Notes under the pieces: model-generated
Databases searched by the model: none
Seen by the model: only the letters and a program-made list of their open reading frames with translations
What the model was told of the DNA's origin: nothing
Position numbers and translations under genes: made by a program
Shown: one piece after another, positions 8,347 through 15,273 of the stretch
Position numbering within the stretch: the first letter of the stretch is position 1
Layout: each line of letters opens with the position of its first letter
Origin: JBFJVZ01 sp041623895
Lineage (GTDB): Bacteria > Planctomycetota > Planctomycetia > Pirellulales > Pirellulaceae
Length of the DNA: 23,155 bases
Direction of reading: 5' to 3'
NCBI GenBank assembly: GCA_041623895.1
Contig: JBFJVZ010000064.1
Span: 1-23,155 of the forward strand

Positions 8347-8865
8347 ATGCCGCAATTCGAATTGGCTGGGGATGCTTTTGATTGTTTTTCGGCTGAGATT
8401 CGGCGGGCGATTTCCAAGGCGCCGATTCCAGCCCTCGGCGACGGCCCGCGCGACGATAAGCTGTGCGAGATTCTGACCAATCCGAACCAAGATCAAGTTT
8501 TGGCCTCCGTTCCCAGCCATCGTCGGGGCGAATGCTCCAGCGGCTTGTGGTTGTTGGCCGGCGATATCCACCGCAGCCACACGATCAGCCAAGAGATTTC
8601 CAATCCGGAAGGTAGCTTTTTGCACGGCATCATGCACCGCCGCGAGGGCGACTTCGGCAACTCCAAGTACTGGTTCCGCCGCGTCGGCTCCCATCCTGTG
8701 CTTGACAAGATTTCCGATCATGCGGGCGATGCCTATCGCGACCCTTTTGACTTCATCGACAAGTGCCAGCAGGCTGGCGAGGGCGACGACAAGTTAACAG
8801 CTGCTTGTTTGCAAGCTCAGTGGATCGAATGGCAATTACTGATGCAGCACATTTTGGCGGGTTAA
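8347..8865 (+). CDS. Conserved-looking hypothetical protein (SHTISQ...HRREGDFGNSKYW)
   Basis: This 172-residue soluble protein has no signal peptide or membrane segment. The distinctive core is GLWLLAGDIHRSHTISQEIS, followed by PEGSFLHGIMHRREGDFGNS and KYWFRRVGSHPV. It is rich in His, Arg, Asp and aromatics, which suggests a binding or catalytic site, but I cannot name a reaction. I recall similar SHTISQ/HRRE proteins as uncharacterised in planctomycetes and some other phyla; this is memory, not a search. The start is firm thanks to GGGAGG at 8335-8340. It is divergent from the S1-like gene, with 129 bp between the two starts. A strong terminator-like hairpin lies 126 bp after its stop. Confidence 0.8.
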   Translation: MPQFELAGDAFDCFSAEIRRAISKAPIPALGDGPRDDKLCEILTNPNQDQVLASVPSHRRGECSSGLWLLAGDIHRSHTISQEISNPEGSFLHGIMHRREGDFGNSKYWFRRVGSHPVLDKISDHAGDAYRDPFDFIDKCQQAGEGDDKLTAACLQAQWIEWQLLMQHILAG

Positions 8866-9269
8866 CCCCCACATTTGCACTTGCTGGCGTTTGCATCGAT
8901 GCGTTGACCTATCTTTGACGAAAGAAAGCGTTCGACGGGGGAAGCAGGCATTGATTGGGGCAAAGCCGCTGATCAACGATCGGACTGCACAGCGACCTGG
9001 GTATGAGAACAACAAGCATCCTCTCTGCGGGTACTTGTTGGGGCACATACCCGGGTCGCTTTTCTTTTCAACATCCATCGGTTGGTGTGGCGAGTCGCCA
9101 ACCGACGTTGCAAAAAGTCAACATCGCTGACCTCACCATGTTTGACTTGATTACTCGAAAAGATGCTGCCACACGTTGATTAACGCACGTTTGGTTCTCG
9201 CCGCATGGATCGGCACGCGGACTGCACAAAGCTGGAAGACAACTTTCTCCCAACTCTGTCGACACGCCC
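8866..9269. other. 404-bp intergenic region with tandem hairpins
   Basis: No convincing coding frame was found. It contains the large hairpin at 8992-9059 and, 18 nt later, a second hairpin at 9078-9105 (TCGGTTGG and CCAACCGA around 12 nt). A TTGACC and a TTGACG occur at about 8904 and 8915 without a good -10. Beyond these I see nothing. It must contain the promoter or leader of the 9270 gene. Confidence 0.5.
8992..9069 (+). terminator. Three-tier hairpin followed by a T-rich tract
   Basis: GCGACCTGGGTATG (8992-9005) pairs with CATACCCGGGTCGC (9046-9059): 14 bp with one G-T pair. After an internal loop, CAACAAG (9010-9016) pairs with CTTGTTG (9034-9040), and a small ATCC/GGGT stem caps it. 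TTTTCTTTTC follows at 9060-9069. The T-tract lies on the plus-strand side, so it would end transcription from the 8347 gene or be the 3' end of a small RNA. It is larger than a typical terminator. Confidence 0.7.
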
Positions 9270-10142
9270 ATGCACTGCATCACCCTTGCCGAATTGGCTG
9301 CCATTCTCGCCCAACACGCTCCTGCAATCGTGTACCGAAGACCCTCGATTCCGTCAGAGGCTATCGTTCAATACTGGGCTGGTTCGCGCGGTCGCTTTGA
9401 ACTTTGGCATCAGGCAATGGCGCGATATCGCAACGCCGAGCGTGCCGGGGACGCCATCTTGCTTCGTCGTTGGTGGCGCGAGCACATCTTGTTTCTGGAA
9501 GAAGTGTTGGTATCCGAGATGTTGACGCGAGTTGTCGCGGCCATCGGATATGCTTTGGATGCAAGAGGCGAAACCGACGAAGTCGCACCGATCACTCACG
9601 CCATCCAGCTGTCGCATCTGGAAGCCACCAATCGCGTCCAGCATTTGATGTTGCGGGGACGGGGCAGCACAGTCCAGGACGCCGTGCGACTAAACCGTCT
9701 ACGCACCGGAGTGGAACGCTGGACCGATGCGTTATTAGGTCGAATATCCGACGATTCTGCTGGTCTTGCTCGTTACGGATTCGATCAGGCGCGTGTCAAG
9801 TCGCACGCACAGGAGATGCGAACCTATGGTTTCGGGGCTGCCCGCGAAACCGCACTGTGGCTGATGAATGCTGCCATGCGCGACATGCTTTGCCGCCGCA
9901 CCTCGCCGCACACGGCGTTGCCGGAAGCAAACAGGAACATCGCCGAGAGTGTGATGATGATGCTGCAAAACGACTTGTTCGATGACCTGGGGACACTTAA
10001 GTCGCTGCAACGGCACCGCATCGACTGGGATCACCAGTACGGCGAAACGGCACCGGTTGAGGCTGTTGAGCCAGATGAACAATCCTCGCACGCAATCGAT
10101 GATTACTTTCAAAACGATATGCAGCGCTGGCACATCAAGTGA
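9270..10142 (+). CDS. Hypothetical protein, mostly helical
   Basis: This 290-residue protein is not recognised. It lacks a signal peptide and membrane helices and appears largely alpha-helical, with many Arg/Glu/Trp residues in patterns such as FELWHQAMARYR, RRWWREHILFLEEVL and GAARETALWLMNAAMRD. The C-terminal ~40 residues are acidic and probably flexible. No catalytic motif is seen. The ATG at 9270 follows CACGCCC without a clear Shine-Dalgarno. An earlier start is unlikely because no longer frame was found. Codon use and GC content look like the neighbours'. It converges on the 10150 gene with only 7 bp between the stops, so any terminator must overlap coding sequence. Confidence 0.75.
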   Translation: MHCITLAELAAILAQHAPAIVYRRPSIPSEAIVQYWAGSRGRFELWHQAMARYRNAERAGDAILLRRWWREHILFLEEVLVSEMLTRVVAAIGYALDARGETDEVAPITHAIQLSHLEATNRVQHLMLRGRGSTVQDAVRLNRLRTGVERWTDALLGRISDDSAGLARYGFDQARVKSHAQEMRTYGFGAARETALWLMNAAMRDMLCRRTSPHTALPEANRNIAESVMMMLQNDLFDDLGTLKSLQRHRIDWDHQYGETAPVEAVEPDEQSSHAIDDYFQNDMQRWHIK

Positions 10143-10149
10143 GCGGATT

Positions 10150-10497
10150 CTATTTGACAACCGCTGTGATCCGATCAACGGCAGTGCGGAGTGATCTTGC
10201 CGCCATGACAAAGTTTGTGTGCCCGCTCACCTCCGGTTGAATTTGTTCATACAGTTCCGTCGCCTTGCGGAGCTTGGAAAGCTTTTTCTTGACCGTCTTG
10301 AGATACACGGCGGGATCATCAAGCTCGTCGATCGGTCCCACCGCGAGGATAAAGTCATACAGATCTCGTACAATATCGCGCAGGTCCTGATCATCCTCCG
10401 CTTCATCCGCGTGCTTCAGAAACGTGCGAATCATCCAAACGTGGGCGATCTCGGTATCGATCGTCTTGACCTGCTCCATTGCTGAGGGATTATTCAT
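10150..10497 (-). CDS. Small helical hypothetical protein, translationally coupled
   Basis: This 115-residue protein is predicted almost wholly helical from sequence pattern (VWMIRTFLKHADEAED, DLRDIVRDLYDFI, YLKTVKKKLSKLRKA). It has no signal peptide or membrane segment and no recognised motif. ATG 10497 is preferred over the TTG at 10500 because it overlaps the upstream stop as TGATG, sharing one base, which is typical of translational coupling. It is therefore the last gene of the ychF cluster. A structural or regulatory role connected with the membrane protein is possible but only inferred from the coupling. Confidence 0.8.
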   Translation of the reverse strand: MNNPSAMEQVKTIDTEIAHVWMIRTFLKHADEAEDDQDLRDIVRDLYDFILAVGPIDELDDPAVYLKTVKKKLSKLRKATELYEQIQPEVSGHTNFVMAARSLRTAVDRITAVVK

Positions 10498-11075
10498 CAA
10501 CTGTCAGCGGCGGGGGGCTCGTAGGGTTGGGCATCCGATGATGCCGGCAGGGATGCAGCTTGGGCATCGGCATCGGCCGCCGCCGGTTTGGCCGGCACGT
10601 GACCGTGTGGGGTGTATCCTGCCGTCAAAACAATGCCCACGGCAACCAACAGCATGCCAAGCCACATCAACGGATTCGTCTTCTCCCCTTCGTGCAAACT
10701 AAAGTACGCCGCGATCGCATTCACGGTGACGGCGCCTCCAAAGACAATTGGCATTACGTAAGACGGTTTGCCGCCCGCCTTTGTCAACGAGAAGGTGAGT
10801 GCCAGAGCGCCCAAGGCACCTAAACACCCGGCCAAGAATCCCCATTTCATGGCGGGGAAGTACTTTCCCGAGTAGTCGAAATTGTCGTTGAAGACAAGCT
10901 TCATCATGATCGCCCCGCCCACGATGGCGAGCACCAGATAGGCGACACCGATGAACACGTATGGCTTGAACGGCCCCCATTCTCGATTCGGTGAGCGGGC
11001 GTTGGAAAGAGTGGGACCATACATTCCCCAGCACAGTGCCACGCCCAAGGCACACGCAATAGCAAGCCATTTCAT
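10497..11075 (-). CDS. Five-helix inner-membrane protein, possibly half-size DMT-like
   Basis: The 192-residue protein has five hydrophobic segments: MKWLAIACALGVALCWGMYG, YVFIGVAYLVLAIVGGAIM, GFLAGCLGALGALALTFSL, SYVMPIVFGGAVTVNAIAAY and LMWLGMLLVAVGIVLTAGY. An Ala/Pro-rich hydrophilic tail follows. The small-residue-rich helices and the PIVFGGAVTVNAIAAYFSLHEGE phrase recall half-size drug/metabolite-transporter (EamA-like) proteins, which would need to dimerise; substrate unknown. The start ATG 11075 has GGAG 9 nt upstream and is better than the TTG at 11078. It begins 21 nt after the ychF stop and ends in a TGATG overlap with the next gene. Confidence 0.8.
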   Translation of the reverse strand: MKWLAIACALGVALCWGMYGPTLSNARSPNREWGPFKPYVFIGVAYLVLAIVGGAIMMKLVFNDNFDYSGKYFPAMKWGFLAGCLGALGALALTFSLTKAGGKPSYVMPIVFGGAVTVNAIAAYFSLHEGEKTNPLMWLGMLLVAVGIVLTAGYTPHGHVPAKPAAADADAQAASLPASSDAQPYEPPAADS

Positions 11076-11096
11076 CAAGTTTGCTCCGATTTGTTG

Positions 11097-12188
11097 TTAA
11101 ACGTTGAACAGGAAATGACAAACGTCACCGTCCTGCATCTCATAGTTTTTGCCTTCAATCCGTAGTTTACCGGCTTGGCGAATTTCTTTCTCGGATCCAA
11201 GTTCTTCAAGGTCTTCGACCGAATAGATTTCCGCGCGAATGAAACCCCGCTCAAAATCGCTATGAATCACGCCAGCTGCCTGCGGTGCCGTCGCGCCGAT
11301 CGGCACCGGCCAGGCTCGAATCTCTTTTTCCCCCGCCGTAAAGAAACTTTGCAGACCCAAGGTCCGATAAGCCTCGCGGGCAATCTGATTCAGCGCGGGC
11401 TCATCCAAGCCGACGTCCGCCAGCATCTCCGCCCTGTCTGCCTCATCCAACTCGGCAATCTCGGCCTCCAATTTGGCGCACACGCAGACGACGCCGGCAC
11501 CAGTGCGGGTGGCGTGCTGGCGGACTTTTTCCACCAGTGGGTGTTTTCCTTGCAAGTCATTTTCTTCGACATTGGCGACGTACAGAATCGGTTTTGCCGT
11601 CATCAGGCCGAAGCTGGAGATCGCGTTTTGTTCGGCGTCATTTAAAGAGAGTGTCCGCAGCGGTTGCTCGGACTCCAAGTGCTGATTGCACTTTTCAATC
11701 ACGGAGACACGCAGCTTTGCTTCCTTGTCGCCGCTTCGAGCGGTACGGCGAGCTTTCTCCATAGCATTTTCCAAAGTCTGCATGTCAGCCAATACCAGCT
11801 CCGTCTCGATCGTATCGATATCCGTAATCGGATCAACCGTTCCAGAAACATGAACGACATCGGGGTCTTCAAAGCAGCGGACAACTTGGATAATGGCATC
11901 GACCTGACGGATGTGGCTGAGAAACTTATTTCCCAGCCCTTCGCCTTCGCTGGCACCTTTGACGATCCCGGCAATATCGACCAATTTCAGCGGTGCCGGA
12001 ATGACCTTTTCCGTCTCGATGTGTTTGTGGATTCGCTGCAGGCGTTCATCCGGCACGCTGACAATCCCTTCGTTTGGCTCAATGGTGCAAAACGGATAGT
12101 TCTCACTCTGTGCCGATTGCGAACATGTCAGCGCATTGAACAGCGTGCTTTTTCCGACGTTTGGCAGGCCAACAATCCCGGCTTCCAT
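11097..12188 (-). CDS. ychF: Redox-regulated ATPase/GTPase YchF (OLA1 family)
   Basis: This cytoplasmic P-loop NTPase associates with ribosomes and has been linked to translation and stress responses. The 363-residue length equals the family norm. The P-loop GLPNVGKST is at residues 7-15 and DIAGIVKGASEGEGLGN at ~71-87. The G4 position is NVEE (206-209) rather than NKxD, the change that gives this family preference for ATP. The C-terminus carries the TGS-like region (LQSFFTAGEKEIRAWPV, then FERGFIRAEI). The frame is open upstream to 12341, but ATG 12188 matches the family start MEAGIVGLPNVGKST; no clear Shine-Dalgarno precedes it. It is first in a three-gene minus-strand cluster. Confidence 0.97.
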   Translation of the reverse strand: MEAGIVGLPNVGKSTLFNALTCSQSAQSENYPFCTIEPNEGIVSVPDERLQRIHKHIETEKVIPAPLKLVDIAGIVKGASEGEGLGNKFLSHIRQVDAIIQVVRCFEDPDVVHVSGTVDPITDIDTIETELVLADMQTLENAMEKARRTARSGDKEAKLRVSVIEKCNQHLESEQPLRTLSLNDAEQNAISSFGLMTAKPILYVANVEENDLQGKHPLVEKVRQHATRTGAGVVCVCAKLEAEIAELDEADRAEMLADVGLDEPALNQIAREAYRTLGLQSFFTAGEKEIRAWPVPIGATAPQAAGVIHSDFERGFIRAEIYSVEDLEELGSEKEIRQAGKLRIEGKNYEMQDGDVCHFLFNV

Positions 12189-12476
12189 GGCAGGTACAGT
12201 TTCACGAATCAGGTAAAGGATCAAATCTGCCAGAATCGTATCAGCCGACTCAGATTGATCGAAGGGTGGGCAAACGGGAGCGGCGCCTCGGAAAAAAGAT
12301 TTCTCATTTTTTTCAAGAATCAGCTGAATTTTGACCAGCACTGCGACCGATGAAAAACGATTGCAAGACGCAACACGTGTGATGTTTCACGGACGAAGCT
12401 GGTTGAAGCTCTCAAGGCCCAGCTTTTCCGCTCGGGCGCGGGAGTTCTCGCTTTCCTTCCAGCTCCGAGCTATACC
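12189..12476. other. Divergent intergenic region, ychF / 12477 gene
   Basis: This 288-bp stretch should hold the promoters of both flanking genes. An A/T-rich near-palindrome (GAAAAAAGATTTCTCATTTTTTTC) lies near 12291-12314. On the minus strand a TTGAAA-type -35 can be read there, but no firm -10 was found. In the frame of the 12477 gene the sequence stays open upstream with no ATG, GTG or TTG, so that gene's start is uncertain. Confidence 0.4.
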
Positions 12477-13037
12477 TTGCGAATTCTCACTATGGGCGCG
12501 TTGATCGTCGCCGTTGGAACCTTTGCCGCGCTGCCCTTTCGTCGTTATCGCGCCAAGCCGCAGACGGTGCCGTCTACCGAGGCGACCGGTCCCACCAAAT
12601 CAACCCTGGACGGGCTGGATTTCGAGATGCTGGTGGAAGATTCCGCAGCCAACGCGGAATTTCCTTCGCTCTCGCTACCGCCAGCCACACCCCTGATATC
12701 ACGCCAGCGACAAATCCAAATGCCGCTGACCTACGATGATTTGGCCGTTCCCCTCAAACTGCCGCCCTCATTCAACGAGAATTTCAGTGCGACTTCGACC
12801 GCACAGCAAGCAGAAGCCTCGTCCGAACGGAGTACGTCATCGCGATTGCAGTCGGCAACCATCACGGACGAATCAAAGTCAAAGCTGACAGCAAACAGTG
12901 ATGCGCCGAAATCGGTTTTAGCTGACGTGACCGAAATACAACCGGCGCGACTGGTTAGCTCGCCGGCGGTCGATCCGGTCACCGAGCAGCTTCCAGCTCC
13001 TTCGCCACAACCACGTCATTGGATTCGGCAACCATAA
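12477..13037 (+). CDS. Membrane-anchored low-complexity hypothetical protein
   Basis: Up to 186 residues. The N-terminus, MGALIVAVGTFAALPFRRYR, is a single hydrophobic anchor followed by basic residues, so the rest should be outside the cytoplasm. Residues ~30-186 are rich in Ser, Thr, Ala and Pro and probably disordered, with no recognised domain. The start is unclear: TTG at 12477 or ATG at 12492, neither with a good Shine-Dalgarno; the ATG starts right at the anchor and is my preference biologically. The 3' end converges on the RNase HII-like gene with 15 bp between the stops. Low-complexity composition makes this call weaker than its neighbours. Confidence 0.6.
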   Translation: MRILTMGALIVAVGTFAALPFRRYRAKPQTVPSTEATGPTKSTLDGLDFEMLVEDSAANAEFPSLSLPPATPLISRQRQIQMPLTYDDLAVPLKLPPSFNENFSATSTAQQAEASSERSTSSRLQSATITDESKSKLTANSDAPKSVLADVTEIQPARLVSSPAVDPVTEQLPAPSPQPRHWIRQP

Positions 13038-13066
13038 CGTTGCCCAGCCCACTTAACGTTGCCGAA
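13024..13066. terminator. Inverted repeat spanning two convergent gene ends
   Basis: TTCGGCAAC (13024-13032) pairs with GTTGCCGAA (13058-13066), covering the last codons of both convergent genes. A nested GGCAAC/GTTGCC hairpin (13027-13032, 13039-13044) competes with it. There is no T-tract, so a role as a bidirectional terminator is inferred from position only. Confidence 0.4.
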
Positions 13067-14012
13067 CCAGATCTTCGATCGCGATCTGCTCCCGATCGAT
13101 GATTGGTTGAACCAGCTCCAGGAAACGGCTGGCATCGCTCGGGTATCCCGCGGTTGCCTTCAGCGGCGTGCTTGCTTGATGCCGCTCTGCAAAGTAAGCG
13201 TTCAAGGACTGCATCATTCGTTCGCGAATGTACTTTGCGTACATCGACGACATCGCTACCGGTGTAAACGTGTCGCCTTTGACGGTGAAATGGATCTTGG
13301 CATCAAAACGGTCCGAGCGCAGGCGATACATGCTCTGTTGTTTCGCTTCGGAAACGACCTGGACGGTTGCGTCATGAAAGACATGCTGGAGAACCCCGGC
13401 ATAATAGCGCCGTCCACCGTGACGGTCGCAATAGACATCGATTGATTCCCCATCAGCTGCGTGTGCTTCGACAAACTGACGAACCAGGCCCAATGTTGAT
13501 TCTGACAACAGGTCAGCCTTGTTCATGCCGTCCCCGCAAGCCTGATTGAATGCCTTGGCGGGGATCACACGGGCGATCATTCGCTGGCAGCTGATCCCAG
13601 TTGATGACCATGTCGACAATGTCTCCGCCGTCTCCTTGCTGGAAAGAAAAGGCATGCCGGTAAAGTTCCGAAGCCAGGGTGTTTCACTGATCCAATGGAA
13701 ATCGTCTGCCGCAACCGTTTCCAGAAATTCCGCAAATTCAAATTTCTTTTCTTTCGCATCAATCCAGCGGTTACAAACGCTGATGGCCGCGTGCAAGAGG
13801 GCAAGTGGATTGTCTCGGCCCGGTTGGTAAACCGACTTCGAATCATCAATCACCACCGTCACATCGCCCACCGAAGTCGGCTGACGCAGCGGCGCAAAGA
13901 GATCTTCGTACGATGGTTGCCCCTGATCGGGCAGTCGCCACATCGTTGCTGCGACCACCAAAGGGCCCAGTTTTGGACCGTAGCCTGCTTCGTCAGTTGC
14001 GATTAATAGCAT
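13053..14012 (-). CDS. Divergent RNase HII-like protein
   Basis: This 319-residue protein resembles the RNase H2 family, which nicks RNA in RNA-DNA hybrids. The N-terminal TDEAGYGPKLGPLVVAA (Asp7, Glu8) matches the DEAGRGPLAGPVVAAA signature, with Tyr-Gly in place of Arg-Gly. DDSKSVYQ (~56-63) corresponds to the DSK motif, and DVYCDRHGGRRYY contains Asp196, a candidate third acidic ligand. PVAMSSMYAKYIRERMM (~251-267) followed by AGYPSDASRF aligns with the family's S-I-x-A-K-x-x-R and H-x-G-Y-x-T motifs. It is longer than typical RNase HII (~200-260 residues), with extra sequence at ~85-180. It may be a true RNase HII or a derivative with another substrate. Confidence 0.75.
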   Translation of the reverse strand: MLLIATDEAGYGPKLGPLVVAATMWRLPDQGQPSYEDLFAPLRQPTSVGDVTVVIDDSKSVYQPGRDNPLALLHAAISVCNRWIDAKEKKFEFAEFLETVAADDFHWISETPWLRNFTGMPFLSSKETAETLSTWSSTGISCQRMIARVIPAKAFNQACGDGMNKADLLSESTLGLVRQFVEAHAADGESIDVYCDRHGGRRYYAGVLQHVFHDATVQVVSEAKQQSMYRLRSDRFDAKIHFTVKGDTFTPVAMSSMYAKYIRERMMQSLNAYFAERHQASTPLKATAGYPSDASRFLELVQPIIDREQIAIEDLVRQR

Positions 14013-14216
14013 GCGATCGAGATGACTGAGTCATGGCGGCGCCTGGCACCGCCTACCGTTTGATCTTCAGGTGAACCGTCGGCGTAAAACTTAATTCTTA
14101 GTCTGGACGGTGCACAGGGTCAGATTAAGGTACCACGGCACACGGAGTACACGCAGTGTGCCTGCTAGCTTAAGATTGTTCTCGCAATGAGATCCTTTTA
14201 GAGACGAGGAATTCTG

Positions 14217-15143
14217 ATGAAGTATCTTTCCCGCGTATCGTTGCTGCTGTGTTGCATTGCTGGCTGGATGTCCCCCGTTTTGGCGGATGATTCGCAACCG
14301 GCCAAGACCAAAACCAGGTTCCCTCCCGATCACGCCAATGTTCGCTACGGCCCGGACAAAATGAACGTCCTGGATTTCTGGCAAGCGAAGGGAGAGGGTC
14401 CGCGTCCTCTGCTGGTTTACATTCACGGCGGCGGCTGGACGGGCGGCGACAAACAGCGACGCGACGCCGACGTCCAACCCTACCTTGATCGCGGGATTTC
14501 ATACGCGGCGATTAACTATCGGCTGACCGGGCAGGCTCCCTTGCCGGCACCCGTCCACGACGCGGCTCGCGCGATCCAGTTCTTGCGCAGTAAAGCGGCC
14601 GCGTGGAATATTCGTAAAGACCGAATCGCATTGACGGGTGGAAGTGCCGGCGCGTGCACGTCGATGTGGATTCTGTGCCACGACGATTTGGCGGATTCGG
14701 ATGCCAGTGATCCCGTGTTGCGAGAATCAACCAGAGTTACAGCTGCCGCAGTCGCCGGGGGGCAAACTTCCATCGACCCGAAAGTGATCGAGCCGTGGCT
14801 TGGCCCTAACGTGCTGAAACACCGCATGATCAACATGGCAGTGGGCGAGGCAACGATGGAGGGCGCCCTGCAGAACTATGAAAAGCACAAACAGCTGTAC
14901 CACGAATTTTCGGCCTACAATCATGTTTCCGCCGATGATCCACCACTGTTGATGACTTACGGCAATGACATGACGCTGCCGTCAAAGAATGCGGGGCACG
15001 GAATTCATCATCCCGTGTATGGCGTGAAGATGAAGGAGAAAGCGGATCAAGTCGGCCAGGAATGCCACTTGCTGATCCCCGGTGTGTCGAAATCGAAGTA
15101 CAAAGGGGCAAGCGATTTTTTGATCGACAAGCTATTGCAGTGA
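14217..15143 (+). CDS. Secreted alpha/beta hydrolase (carboxylesterase-like)
   Basis: The 308-residue protein starts with a signal peptide (MKYLSRVSLLLCCIAGWMSP, then VLA). Mature residues show the esterase/lipase order: LLVYIHGGGW oxyanion-hole motif (His70 to Trp74), then the nucleophile elbow GGSAGA with Ser143, then a candidate Asp251 in YGNDM. The usual C-terminal histidine (a G-H-G/A phrase near the end) is not at its normal place, where PGVSKSKYKG is found; HGIHHPVYG (His261, 264 or 265) just after the Asp may supply it. This fits acyl-ester hydrolysis outside the cytoplasm; substrate unknown. The start is supported by GAGGA 6 nt upstream. It converges on yidC, with a solo repeat arm 8 bp after its stop. 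Confidence 0.9.
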   Translation: MKYLSRVSLLLCCIAGWMSPVLADDSQPAKTKTRFPPDHANVRYGPDKMNVLDFWQAKGEGPRPLLVYIHGGGWTGGDKQRRDADVQPYLDRGISYAAINYRLTGQAPLPAPVHDAARAIQFLRSKAAAWNIRKDRIALTGGSAGACTSMWILCHDDLADSDASDPVLRESTRVTAAAVAGGQTSIDPKVIEPWLGPNVLKHRMINMAVGEATMEGALQNYEKHKQLYHEFSAYNHVSADDPPLLMTYGNDMTLPSKNAGHGIHHPVYGVKMKEKADQVGQECHLLIPGVSKSKYKGASDFLIDKLLQ

Positions 15144-15151
15144 GCAAACGA

Positions 15152-15173
15152 GTAGGCCGGGACCCGTCCCGGC
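15152..15173 (+). repeat. Solo arm related to the 4921-4972 repeat
   Basis: The 22-nt unit matches the 4921-4942 arm at 18 of 22 positions. It carries CCGGGACCCGTCCCGG in place of CCAGGACTTGTCCTGG; the A-T pair has changed to G-C on both sides and the central TT to CC. No second arm follows. A further small hairpin GTGCC/GGCAC lies at 15187-15200 before GTTGTTT and might help end esterase transcription. Confidence 0.7.
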
Positions 15174-15273
15174 GATCCCGTCCCCTGTGCCGTTGGGCAC
15201 GTTGTTTCCGAACATGCTCTTACTTAAGAATCGTTGACCGCGTTCCGCCGCAGCGGTTAAGAAGTTGCCGGGG

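Noticed and set aside
8218..8721. N-terminal extension of the S1-like protein to 8721
   Set aside because: It overlaps a well-supported plus-strand gene (8347-8865) with a strong ribosome binding site; protein character typical of S1 leaders begins at 8217.
8930..8990. GGGGGAAGCAGGC as a possible small SRP RNA core
   Set aside because: The required GGUCAGG...GGAAGGNAGCAG pairing is absent around it.
8885..9064. 6S RNA based on ~180-nt length
   Set aside because: The 3' end pairs with 8992-9005 and not with the 5' end, so the 6S closing stem is missing.
12291..12314. A/T near-palindrome as a terminator
   Set aside because: No upstream gene reads into it from the plus strand and the stem is only A-T pairs; left as promoter-region composition.
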